Shown here: positions 42,360-53,150 of the stretch, piece by piece
How positions within the stretch are numbered: the first letter of the stretch is position 1
How the letters are laid out: the number at the start of each line of letters is the position of its first letter
From: Cocos nucifera
Lineage: Eukaryota > Streptophyta > Magnoliopsida > Arecales > Arecaceae
NCBI GenBank assembly: GCA_006176705.1
Contig: QRFJ01002297.1
Coordinates: 62,001 to 126,000, forward strand
Direction: 5' to 3'
Length of the DNA: 64,000 bases
Translations under genes and position numbers: made by a program
Notes under the pieces: generated by a model
Database searches by the model: none
The model's input: the letters and a program-made list of their open reading frames with translations, nothing else
Told to the model about the DNA's origin: nothing

Positions 42360-43427
42360 GGAGACCATTCTTCTAGGTCATCTCAGTCATCCTCACCTCC
42401 ACCAGGACCATCCACTTAATCCCCTCAGCCTCCTACTCCAGTTTCCCCTCCATCTCCTTCTTTCTTATCCATTCCACTCTCCTTTAGGGCTATCATAACT
42501 GGTAGAAGGATGGATTTTGACTTTCTAGCAAGTGAGGGTTTTGAGTTTGGAGAGGGATTAAAGTTTCAAGGATGGGAATACCTTTACTCAGGAATAAATC
42601 TTCCGACCTATCAAAATCTAGTGAGGAAGTTCTATAGCAATGCTAAAGTTAGCCCAAGATCATTTGAATCAAAAGTCAAGAAGGTAAAAATCAATTTAAC
42701 CATAGAAAAGCTGAGCAATTTACTTAGGACATCCACTGTCATTGCTAAGAGACTCGATGATCGAGCAAGTGGGCTATGGTTGTTGTTTGGAAGGGATGAT
42801 GCCATACATTTTAAGAAAATCAATGCTAGGGACCTATCCATGGAAAACAGACTACTTCAACACATTTCAGCCCGAATTCTAGTATCCCGAGTAGAAAGAT
42901 TTGATTTTCTAAATAAAAATGATATAGCTGTGATGTACCACATTCTCATGAGGCAAAAGTTCAACCTTCCAACCTTGATCTTAAGGGTAATGTAAGAAGC
43001 ATCCCAAAGAGGAAAATCAGTACTGCCATACGGGATGTTCTTGACACTAGTATTCCAAGACTTTAGAGTTAGCCTGGAAGGGAAATCCAGTAAGAAGCTT
43101 TAGCACTATGACACCTATAATTTAAAGTCAATGCATAGGATGAAATTCAAGAAAGTAAATGGTATTTGGGTAAAGCTAGATGAAGAAGGAGAAGAAAGAC
43201 ATGAGCCAGAGCCCATGCCACAGCATCCTGCACCTGCTCCATCTTCATCCACTATCAGATTAGATGTGGATCAGATCGGAGAGATTGTGCAGCGCATATA
43301 TCATAGGATATTTGATGGTCTTCCTCAGCTAATTAAAGATGCTGTGAGAGAAATATTTACCAAGCAGTGCACTTCAGCATCTGTTGATCCAGCCCCATCC
43401 GACCCTCTAGAGCCTAGTATTGATTAG
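42360..43427 (+). pseudogene. Extra ORF downstream of pol (element E), 'putative plant transposon protein' type
   Basis: One frame runs from about 42360 to the TAG at 43425-43427, with only three internal stops (42417-42419, 42993-42995, 43101-43103), about 350 codons. A Ser/Pro-rich N-terminal segment (QSSSPPPGPS, PPTPVSPPSPS) is followed by FDFLASEGFEFGEGLKFQGW, INLPTYQNLVRKFYSNAKVS, KVKKVKINLTIEKLSNLLRT, DRASGLWLLFGRDDAIHF, MENRLLQHISARILVSRVER and IAVMYHILMRQKFNLPTLIL. The C-terminal part has a Pro-rich linker and IGEIVQRIYHRIFDGLPQL. The middle resembles the plant domain Pfam names putative plant transposon protein (PF20167, from memory). No signal peptide or clear transmembrane segment, so not an obvious envelope. 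Function unknown. Confidence 0.75.
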
Positions 43428-44067
43428 ATTTTATATAGGATCCATTTAGTTATGTTTAGAATATTTTGGTTATAAATGTTCATGATAGGTATCTATGATA
43501 TGTAATTTTCAAACTTCAGCATTTTGTGCACTTGAAACTGTTTGTATCTATGAATAAATGAAGTTTGAATTTTGGCTTGCATTGTATCAAATTCTTCATG
43601 TGAATGAATGAAATTATCTCTTTTTATGCTGGATCAAATTTCTTTACATTGCTCATATACTTTTTGATAATGACAAAAAGGGAGAGAAAAATGAGTATAA
43701 ATTAAGAACTAAAAATATGAGAATTGAAAATATAATTAAAATCTAAAGAATGGCACATTATGGCACACTACTTAAATGGGCATTACTTTAGCAAGAACTA
43801 AATAAAGAATGCACAAACAAGGGAAATTCAATTATAACTACAAGTATGGAAGAAATCAGAACTTAAATTGCTAAATTGAAACCTCGGCATATAGTAAGAG
43901 AGAGCAACACAAAATTTAACTTAGATCAAACATGATCAGTATACTCAGGAGGAGCATATATAAATTGATAAAATGAATATGATCCATGGGTTAATTGGTA
44001 AGACCGAATGAAAATATCATTTTCAAATATGAAGGAAATGTTATATTCAAAAGATTTTATCATCATC
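43428..44067 (+). other. 3' untranslated region of element E
   Basis: A/T-rich, no ORF. Precedes the polypurine tract; nothing else recognised. Confidence 0.5.
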
Positions 44068-44080
44068 AAAAAGGGGGAGA
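44068..44080 (+). other. Polypurine tract of element E
   Basis: AAAAAGGGGGAGA, one base before the 3' LTR. A very typical SIRE/copia tract. Confidence 0.85.
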
Positions 44081-44081
44081 T

Positions 44082-45535
44082 TGTTGATCCTAGTTTGATT
44101 TTGATGATAACAAAAGTATTTGAGTATAAATTATTAAATTACTGATGATGTTTGTGAGGATGTATAGTTGTAAATTTCAAGAGCTCACAAACTTTAAATG
44201 TTTTGACTCATCCAAATGGAGATTCATCATCCAAGATTTTAGAGAAGAAATTTTAGAATGGATACATCTTTCAAGTGATCAACATAAAGATTAAATCAAG
44301 ATAAAAAGGATAAGTCTAGCCAACAAAAAAATTTGGAGAAGAAAAGATCACAAACGGTCTTTGGTACGCATGGCAGGCAAACTAGGCCAACCTAGTCTCA
44401 GTGGAAGTAGAAGATAGAAAGGACAGAAAGTTGAATTTTTTATGACCTAGGGGACTGAGCTGACCTAGTTTCAAACTTAGCCGACCCAGTCAGAAAGTAA
44501 GCCATCCTAGTCTCAAAAGATAAAAGATAGAAATTAAATTTTTGGATGCACTGAGATTGAGACGTCTAAGTCAAAAACTAAGCCATTCTAGTTTTAACTG
44601 AGCCGACCTAGTTTAAAACTGAGCTAGCCCAGTGCCTGTAACAGCTAGTTTTCAGTTTTGTATCTTTTTCACTCCACACGACTCACAATGGCTCTTTTTG
44701 GTTCTCTAATGCCTAGATCACTTTCAAAAACCTATGTTGGTGACTTGTAATGATGGAAAACCTTTGGGATATTTAAGGAAGCACTTGAGACAAGAAAAAT
44801 AATTTTTGAACCAAAAAGAAAGAGCTTCCAAGCAGATTTTCAATTTTTTCAAGTGTATGAGCTAAATAGTAAAAAAATGGAGTACTTCTTAGAGCTTTTC
44901 TTATCCTTCCAATATCCTCAATTAGAGAGAAGTCAGGCTAACAACATTGAAGATCAACTTCTACTTCTTTAAAGCACTCAAAGAGAAGAAATTAAGCCTA
45001 CAACCCAAGCTCCTAGATTTTCTTCTCTTAAGCTTCAAAGAGTTTGTTTTTGTTTTGTTCATTGTATTTTTCATATTTGTTTCAAGTTTCTTAGGGTGAA
45101 AAACTTGGGTTAGTCCAAGCCTAAAGTTGGATGGTGTATGGCTATGATTGGTGAGCCAAAGTGAAAACCAATCGGGATTAATTATTAGCTCGAAAAAACA
45201 ATCATTGTATGGTTGTGGTTGGTGAGCGAAGATCAAAACAACTGGATTAGATTGTGAGCCCAAGTAAAACAATCGGACTGTAATTAAGCCTAGTGATTAT
45301 GGTTGAACTCTTAAGTGGTTTACATATAAAGTGGACGTAGGTGCTAGGTTTAGCATTGAATCACTATAAAATTATTGTATTTGTGATTGCATATTACTGT
45401 TCTATTGATTTTCTTTACTGCACGTTACATAGCTTATTTGTTGGCATTTAATTAGATCAATCTACTTACATCATAAGCTTAAAAGTTAAAATACCCATTT
45501 CATCCTTCCTCTTGGATAGCTATACTTGGCCAACA
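44082..45535 (+). repeat. 3' LTR of element E
   Basis: From TGTTGATCC to ..TTGGCCAACA, matching 28987-30484. It carries the same quasi-palindrome cluster (starts 44391, 44454, 44475, 44496, about 44556, 44597, 44618), with a short deletion relative to the 5' copy. Minus-strand ORF 44961-45272 is not conserved in the other LTR and is not called. Confidence 0.9.
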
Positions 45536-45853
45536 ATCGACAATATGATTTCTTAACGATTGGCTTTTAACAACTATATCAACCATGTAAACCTTCATGT
45601 TGCTGTCGATCTTCTTCTTAAAGATTTTGTTCATCGGGTGCTAATAGGTTGCACCTATATTTTTAAGTTTGAAAGGTATAATCCTGTAACAATAAAGATC
45701 ATGGTTAGTAATAAAAGCAATTTTCTCCTCATCTTCAAGTGCCATCCAGATTTGGTTATGTTGGGGGTAAAATAACTCGTGCGAAAGTCCAACCAAAAGT
45801 TCGACCTTGGTATAGTGCCATTGGAAGCCACAACAATCAGATCCGAGCTTCAC
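45536..45853 (-). pseudogene. Gypsy RT, palm region (element C)
   Basis: Minus strand: a damaged HELF..YNQIW, then MALEDEEKIAFITNHDLYCY and IIPFKLKNIGATY, then after a shift MKVYMVDIVVKSQSLRNHIVD. The catalytic box, normally YVDD, reads YMVD (45578-45589), so the first catalytic Asp is lost. Continues in order into 28986. Upstream of about 45830 the match to RT ends. Confidence 0.8.
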
Positions 45854-46108
45854 CCTAGTTAACCCCCTAGTCTAAACAAGTTCCTAAAGATCGACCTCCT
45901 GATGTGATTAACTTCAGAGCTTCGATCAAGCGTAGTTCACCATGGAGATTGCAACTGCTTTCGTCAACGTCCAATTTTGTATAGTGGATGAACTCCTTTA
46001 CTTCAGCCCTTTAGTCTCATCTTGATAGTTGTAGATCCCACCAAGATTACACTATGAACTTTGACTAGATGAACTTGAATAGTAAAAGGAATGTGTCGTT
46101 CGACTAGT
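45854..46108. other. Unassigned stretch between elements C and H
   Basis: I see no domain, LTR end or repeat here that matches the rest of the window. It may be more of C beyond a rearrangement, or older flanking DNA. Confidence 0.4.
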
Positions 46109-48600
46109 TGAAGGAAATAGATCAAGGATTTCATGATTAGATTTTGAAACTTTTTCTAAAATATACAATAGAAGAGATGAACTAATCATACTAATTCATA
46201 AATAATACATGAAAAAGCCCTAGATCTAGAATCTTATCACATGATTTAAGCATGCTATTAAATCTAAAATTAAAAACAAGAAAAGATAATGTTGATCAAA
46301 TCAATATGAAAGCAATATTATACTAGATCTAATCTAGCATCAAAAGGGAGATCGCATCACCCTTACCATAGCAAGTTAAATTCATCAACTCATTGATTCG
46401 AGGCTGAGGTCATCACTTTGAGCTACACATGTGTTCGGCCTATATAGGATATCCACATAAGGCCCCGACCTAAGATCTGAAGTTTGATGATAGAAAATGA
46501 GTACAGCATGCTAGTACTATGTTGATCCTTCTTCCATGGCTGATCTGAAACCTCCTTCTACAATTCTTGGATCCTCCAATATTCGAAAAAAGAAGAAAGA
46601 GATTTGTGAAGGGATTTACCTCTCAAAATCTCACAAAAGAAGGAGAAAGGGATCGGGGAAAAACCCTGGAGAAGAACCCTTTCTTCTTCCTTCTTTTTCT
46701 CTCACCAGGACACAATGGATTGTGTCTCAATGAAGCACCATGCCTAGATCTTCTTTGCACCCAAGATTCCCATGTCCCAAACACCTCTCTTAGATCTAAA
46801 ATCTGTAGAAAACTTATGCCCTAACTCCTTTAAAATAGAGAGTTATGATAGAGTCATTGTCTAGGTCAAATACCTAGAAAGGCAGGTCCAAATTGAGTAA
46901 GGATTGGGGCACCCAACTCTTGGGCATTCTCTCATTTTTTTTTGTGGACTCTAGAAAATATGTGCAAATAGGTTTACTATTTTTTACTAAAAAATCAGAG
47001 ATAAATCAGGTGGTTTGGTGCCTTAAAGAAATAAGGAAAGATGATAAGTCAAACTCTATCCAATAGAGACCTAGGTCTAATCAACTTATTTGTTTTGACC
47101 TATTCCACAGCTAATTTTCTTAGAAAATGATGGGAGACATAAAAAGGGCATAGATACTCTCTAGAATAAAATTTTCTAGGAAAATTATAAGGGAATTAGT
47201 GTGGGGTGCATGGAAAGCAAGGTGGCACAAAATGGAGAAATCCTAGTCATACTAGGACTTCTAGTTTTGACTTAGTCCAACTTATTATTTGAATCCAATT
47301 AAATAAAAACTAATGCAATCCAATTAGAGATGATCTTAGTCCATCTAAGAATTTAATTAAATTATATTAAATTAAATTTAAATCTAATTTAATTTCTAAT
47401 CAAATTAGAAATTGGATGCATACAAGTCCTAATTGAATAGGAACTTATTCTTCCTTATAATAGGTTTACCTAATAAGCCAATTGGACTTGATCCAATCAT
47501 TTTCAAATCAAATCTAATTAAATTATATTTAATTAAACTTAATCTTAGCTATTTAGCTTAATCAAATTAAGTCAATTAGCAATCTAATTGCTAATCGATC
47601 CTCCTACAACACTTGTATTAGGTTAAACATCAATCATATTGATTGTTTGACCTTAGAATGATTTTAAATCATTGATCAACCATCCGATCAAATCAAGATC
47701 TCTTATGTGTATGATCCCATAGGTTCGAACCTAAGCTTGTAGCATAGAAATAAATTTTTGTATCAATCGAAGTGACCATCTAGCAATGACATTCGATAGC
47801 TAGATAGGTCGAATGTGTAAAGCAATACTTTTAAAACCCATATGGATATAGTTTTTGTATAATTCATCCCCTTGACCTCAATGCTCATAGGACAACTTAG
47901 AGTTTAACTATTAACCCTAATTAGATCATCCATATTGTATTTTAAAATATCAAACCATCTCATGAATTATCCAGACCAAGATTTTGCTAAATTGAAATAT
48001 AGTGATGCATTTTCTCCAAACCCTTGGAGTGGTCAATCCAATCTTGATCACACATCAATTTCACAAGTACTTGACTGTGCTCAAAAATCTTCCATCACTA
48101 AATTAAAAATTTAGATAGTCTGACATCAAAGCATAATGAGTTGCTTGCTAGCCACCATAGTGATCCCATATCTAAGGGATAATTATATCCATATTCCATC
48201 AGAGCAATTCTTGACAGCAAAATGCTCTAGAGCTGATCAGGTTCAGTGATAATGTATCCTTATATCTTACCTATATGAAATACCAGTGTCTCTACGCTCC
48301 TTGATTAAGAGGACAACCAACCTACATGGCACACAATAATCTATACTCAATAAATGTTGTTGTCCTGATTAACAACATATCATTTGGCCATGAGCAGTTT
48401 AACGACTAATCAATAAATCTTTTCTTTATCGAAACTAAGTAGTCCTATGGACTTTATCATAAAAAATAGTTTATTAGAACATGTAGACTTTATGATGAAA
48501 AGCTAGAATATTATTTTATTCAATAATAAATTATTTATAAATATAAAATAGTACAACCTTCAATAGACTGATGATTGACTTTAGGACATAATTTTCAATA
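46109..48600 (-). repeat. 3' LTR of element H
   Basis: From TGAAGGAAAT to ..TTTTCAATA on the + strand, matching 59462-61933 over 2.5 kb. A plus-strand ORF at 46536-46824 recurs in the other LTR (59920-60177) but with no known domain; being on the antisense strand of the element it is treated as chance. Confidence 0.9.
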
Positions 48601-48614
48601 ACTCTCACTTATCC
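48601..48614 (-). other. Polypurine tract of element H
   Basis: On the minus strand GGATAAGTGAGAGT directly precedes the 3' LTR, a variant of the usual copia AAGTGGGAGAT. Confidence 0.75.
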
Positions 48615-51567
48615 TAAAGCCACTCGGTACAATATCTAATACCCATCTTCGACTTATGGTTGTCGAACTCTTTTACCGCTAGGGCTTTAGTGAAGGGATT
48701 GGCTAGGTTCTCCTTTTCATCGATCTTTTGAAGATTGATGTCATCTCGATCCACGATCTTTCAGACCAGGTAGTAGTAGTACAGTATGTGCTTCGTTTGC
48801 TGGTGTACCTTCAATTTCTTCGTCTGAGCAATGGCACCGATGTTATCGTAGTAGAGTAGGACCAGACCATTAAGAGAGGATGCTACTCTAAGCTTGATGA
48901 TGAACTTTCTCAGCCATATAGCTTGCTTCACGACATCTGATGTTGCAATATACTCCACCTCGCAAACAGAGTCTACCATAGTATGCTGCTTGGAACTCTT
49001 CCATCAAATGGCTCCATCATTTAGGATAAAGATATAACCCGATACACTTCTATTGTCATCATGGTCAGATTGAAAGTTAGAGTCTATAAACCTTACTAGT
49101 TTTAAATCTAACTCACCATAGATCAACCACTGATCCTTAGTATTTCTCAAATACTTGATGGTTTTCACCATCTTCTAATGGTTCTTTTCTGGATCAAATT
49201 GTTATCTACTCATTACTTCTAGTGAGTATGCCACATCTGATCTCGTACATGTCATGGCATACATGATAGATCCCACTGTTGAAATATATAGGACTCTACT
49301 CGTATGCTCTCTCTCTTCAGGAGGTGTTGGACAATCCTTCTAATAGAAAAATATTTCTTGGCCTATTAGAAGATAACCCTTCTTGGAATTCTCCATACTA
49401 AATCGCTTCAGCATAATTTCTATGAATATGGACTGGGATAACCCAAACATCCTCTTAAATCGATCCCTATAGATCTTCATTCCTAGGACGTAGGATGCTT
49501 CACCCAAGTCCTTCATGGAGAACTAAGATGACAATCAAATTTTTATTCCTTAGAGTGTGGGGATGTCATTTCTGATTAAGAGAATGTCATTTATGTATAA
49601 GACAAGAAATATCAATGTTAGACTATTTATCCATTTGTAAATGTAGGGCTCTTCTTCATTCTTAATGAAGGCATATGTTTTGATCACCTTATCAAAATGC
49701 TTGTTCCAACTTCGAGATGTTTGCTTCAATCCATAAATGGATCTCTAAAATTTACATACTTTGGACTCATCTGTGGATATGAACCCCTCAGGTTGTATCA
49801 TATATATCTCTTTGATCAACTCTTCACTCAAAAATATTATCTTCAAATCCATCTGCCAGATCTCATAATCGAGATGGGCAGCTATCACAAATATTATCTA
49901 AATGGATTTAAGCATTACCAAAGGAGAAAATGTCCTGTGATAATCAATACCATAACTTTGATGATATCCCTTGACAACTAGATGGGCTTTATAGGTCTCC
50001 ACCTTTCTGTCTACATCCTTCTTCATCTTGAAGACCTACTTACATCCAATGAATTTATCCCTTTCAGATAGGTCAACTAATGTCCACACATCACTGACCT
50101 TTATGGACTTCATCTCGAATTTTATGGCCTCAAGTTATTTCTCAAAATTAGGTCTCTACAATGCATCCATATAAGTGATCGGATCTTCATCATTCTCATT
50201 GAGTTCGATAGGATCACCATCCCAAACTAAGATATCATAGTATCTATCTAGTTGATGCGGTACTCTATCAGATCATCTTAATGGTGCAAGTACACTAGGC
50301 TTTGAATTTTATTTGATCAAATTCGATTTAGGTTTGGCTACTAGTGTCGATTTTTCTACATATTGAACTTTCTCAAGTTCAACCTTAGAGGTAGTAGTTC
50401 CTTCAGCAAGGAACTCTTTTTCTAAAAGGATTGTCTTAAGACTGATGAACATTTTTTGTTCATCAGCACGGTATAAAATATACCCTTCAGTTTCTTTGGA
50501 GTATCCTATGAATGTGCACTTATCAGACCTAGGTCCAAGTTTTTTTGTGATTAATCATTTGATGCAAGCTAGGCACCCAAAACCCTAAGGTGTGAATGTA
50601 CGGGCTTATGCCCTGTCCATATCTCATATTGAGTTTTAATTACAGATTTTCTTGAAATCCTATTTAGAAGATAGCAAGCTGATTCGAGTGCATATCCTCA
50701 AAAAGATATCAATAAGCTGGCAAAACCCATCATCAATTGAAGCATGTCTAATAGAGTCTGATTTCTCCTTTCGAACACATCATTATGCTGTGGCATCCCT
50801 AGAGGAGTTCATTAGGAGATAATCCTATTCTCTCCTAGAGAAAGGTATTCACCTCCTCAATCAGATTGAAGGGTTTTAATACTTTTTTTAGTTTATTTTT
50901 CTACTTTATTTTAGAATCATTTGAATATTTTAAATGAATCTGACTTATATTTCATTAGATAGACATATCCATATCTGGATAGATCATCTATGAAAGTGAT
51001 GAAGTAGAAATATCCACCTTGACACTTATACTCATAGGCCCACATACATCAGTATGTACTAGACCTAAGAGCTTAGTGGCTCTTTCACCTTTTTCAGTAA
51101 AATGTGACTTGGTCATTTTTTTTAGAAGATAGGACTCACAGGTTAGAAGTGATTCATAATCATTGACTTCGAGAATTCTCTCTTGAGTCAACCTATTTAT
51201 CTAATTCTTGTTAATGTGATCCAGTCTACAGTGACATAGGTAGATATCAAAGATATTATCTAATCTAGAATATTTTTTAGAAGTGTACATTACACTCACA
51301 GACTGTGATAAAATGTAAATGTTATTTCTTTATTGTTCTTGTATTATCATAATATTATTTATAATGATATCATAATAATCTTTTTTTATTGATAAATGAT
51401 AATCATTTTTGGCCAAAAGGCCAACAAAGATTATATTCATAACAAAAGAAGGAAAATAATGACATTCATCTAAAGAAATGATATTAGTATTGAAAATAAT
51501 CTAAACTATTCTCATAGCTAGAACTGGAATAGATCTTTCATCTCCAGCATTTTGGATGTGAGCTTAG
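48615..51567 (-). pseudogene. Copia pol (element H): protease end, integrase, RT, RNase H
   Basis: Minus-strand order: end of protease (SIPVLAM, DECHYFPSFVMNI), pre-integrase (LCHCRLDHINKN, RLTQERILEVNDYESLLTCE), integrase start (KGERATKLLGLVHTDVCGPM), then RT and RNase H (VEYIATSDVVKQAIWLRKFI, YYDNIGAIAQTKK, QQTKHILYYYYLV). The RT catalytic box reads YIND (49586-49597) in place of YVDD. Frequent stops and shifts; the best open pieces are 50988-51191 and 48761-48979. In a live element these would process, copy and integrate the cDNA. Confidence 0.8.
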
Positions 51568-52152
51568 ATGTGACTCTCAAGTCTTGAAAATATGAGAAGA
51601 TAGGTCATGAAAAGATGGAAGCAAGTCAGAAGAGAAATCAGCCTGGATAAGCAAGTTGTAGAAACTTAGCCGACTCATCCTGAGACTAGGTTGGCTAAGT
51701 TGGAAGCTAGGTTGGTTATGTCTCAGAAAAAAATTTAGATAGAAAGTAGTATTTTTGAGACTACTGGCATGGTACAAACTAGGTTGGCTCAGTCTCAGAT
51801 TGAGCTGACATAGTCGTAGGTTAGCCAACTTAGTCTGAAACTGGACCGGCTCAGTATCATGGGATTAGTTTTGTGTACATGGGTTGTTTGGATTTGGAAA
51901 TTTTTTTTATGAGCTTGGGACTTGACCTATTTGTAAAGTATTTATACTAAAAATAAGTCAAGGATTGTAAGGATGTTGAATACAAAAAATTAAAAGCTTT
52001 TTTCTCCCGAAAAACTCTTATGCTCTCTTTCTCTCTTTTTACTCTTGAATCCATTAGTTTTGCTTCCGCATTGATTCTAGGAGTTTATTCCTTATTACTT
52101 GACTAATTACCAGCAGCCATGCGGGTCTGAGAGAGGATCAAATTATCCAATA
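51568..52152 (+). repeat. 5' LTR of element I
   Basis: A 585-bp LTR from TGTGACTCTC to ..TTATCCAATA. Its middle carries the quasi-palindrome seen in element E, for instance at 51664, 51685, 51706, 51778, 51799, 51819 and 51840. Confidence 0.85.
51664..51855 (+). repeat. Iterated 16-bp quasi-palindrome, about seven copies (5' LTR of I)
   Basis: Units such as ACTAGGTTGGCTAAGT (51685), ACTAGGTTGGCTCAGT (51778) and ACTGGACCGGCTCAGT (51840), often 20-21 bases apart. Consensus and spacing agree with those in element E, although the two elements otherwise share no LTR sequence. The 3' LTR has them at 56580, 56601, 56716, 56737 and 56778. Confidence 0.75.
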
Positions 52153-52153
52153 T

Positions 52154-52167
52154 TTGGTATCAGAGTA
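52154..52167 (+). other. Primer-binding site of element I
   Basis: TTGGTATCAGAGTA follows the LTR; TGGTATCAGAG matches the initiator-Met tRNA complement. Confidence 0.85.
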
Positions 52168-52406
52168 GTGTTGTATGGAAGGAAGGAAGACATCTAGGAT
52201 CTGCTGCACTAGATTTTATCCTAAAATCTTCTAATTTTCTTCATGGTTATCTCTAAATTGAGGTGGAGAGTTGTTGCATGAAGGAAAGGTGATACAGAAG
52301 GTTAGAAGGAGGATCTAAGGCCCATAGATCTTCATTGAAGGGTAGTTTTTGCTGGTATGTGATCGAAGAAGGGTGCTAGGGTTTTCCTCTTGACTTGATT
52401 GTAGTC

Positions 52407-53150
52407 ATGGGATCAAGTGGATTCAAGATGGATTTTGAGAAGTTTGATGGCAAGAAAATCTTTATCTTATGGAAGCAAAGGATAAAGAACTTGTTGGTTC
52501 AGCAGAGGATCTAAAGATCTTAGTAAGAAAAAGACTAGAAAAGATTTGTGCTGAGGACTGAAAAAAGTTGGAGAAAATTGCTTTCAGCATAATCAAATTA
52601 TGCTTGGCTGATCAGGTGTTGCCCAAAGTTTGCATAGAGACCATGGCAAAGGGGCTCTAGACGAGACTCAAGAACACATACATGGAGTAGAACTTGACTA
52701 ACAAGCTATGGTTGAAGCAATAGTTGTACAGTCTGAGGATGCTCAAAGGTGGAGATCTTGTTGCACATATCCAAATATTCAATCAAATGTGTTCTAAGGT
52801 AATGAGTTTGGATGTGAAGATCGATGAAGAAGATCTAATATTGCTGCTACTTTGTTCTCTCCCAGGTTCTTATGATGGTCTTATAACAACTTTAGTTTAT
52901 GGAAAGAAAACTCTAAACTATGAAAAAATTGTTGGTGTGCTCAGATCAAATGAGCAGAGAGAAAAGATCTACAAGGGAGATCCTAAGTCTGAGATCTTGG
53001 CTCTGAATGAAAGATAGGAAAGATCAAAAGAGAAAGCAAAGAAAAAATTCAAGGATAGATCAAAATCTCGAGATCAGAAGAAAATATTAAAATACTATAA
53101 ATGCCATCAGCCTAGACACCTGAGGAGAGATTGTCTCCTTTTGAAGTCAG
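52407..53150 (+). pseudogene. Copia gag (element I)
   Basis: ATG at 52407 begins MGSSGFKMDFEKFDGKKIF and LWKQRIKNLLVQQ, followed by shifts and stops to YSLRMLKGGDLVAHIQIFNQ, KIDEEDLILLLLCSLPGSYD and LNYEKIVGVLRSNEQR (open at 52724-53017). A Lys/Ser-rich linker leads to a zinc knuckle at about 53093-53137, YYKCHQPRHLRRDC, whose first Cys is Tyr. Typical Tork-type gag-pol start. Confidence 0.8.

Larger units (their letters stand above)
28987..45535 (+). mobile_element. Element E: SIRE/Maximus-like Ty1/copia with an extra 3' ORF
   Basis: LTRs at 28987-30484 and 44082-45535, a perfect 12-base primer-binding core, gag, pol in two blocks (split by F and G), an additional ORF after pol, and a polypurine tract. 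The gag and pol sequences (KEPKLAWVPK-type linker, YLxSGCSRHMT protease, long gag with a Lys/Glu-rich tail) together with an ORF between pol and the 3' LTR point to the SIRE/Maximus lineage. The flanking gypsy RT resumes in order on both sides. The flanking five bases (GTTAG left, ATCGA right) no longer match. Confidence 0.85.
14547..45853 (-). mobile_element. Element C: Ty3/gypsy, Tat-type, minus strand, split by copia elements D and E
   Basis: Coordinates span the whole element including inserts; its own sequence is 14547-18022, 28500-28986 and 45536-45853. Read on the minus strand from the right it gives RT, RNase H, second RNase H, integrase, a tandem array and an antisense (plus-strand) ORF tail. 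Where D interrupts it (18022/28500), ..KQIYYISQVL on one side meets RDVEIRYTKLEKLTYALL on the other, in normal order. Where E interrupts (28986/45536), ..KSQSLRNHIVD meets LEEILNTLQKYKMKPNP. The 5' LTR, gag and protease are not seen, and the 3' end is cut by element B. Confidence 0.85.

Noticed and set aside
28982..45540. Target-site duplication for element E
   Set aside because: GTTAG and ATCGA do not match. The insertion is supported by the continuity of the interrupted gypsy RT, not by a duplication.
46536..46824. Plus-strand ORFs in the 3' LTR of H, recurring in the 5' LTR (59920-60177)
   Set aside because: They recur only because the LTRs are copies of each other. They lie antisense to the element, are basic and low complexity, have no recognisable domain, and the reading frames differ between the overlapping ORFs.
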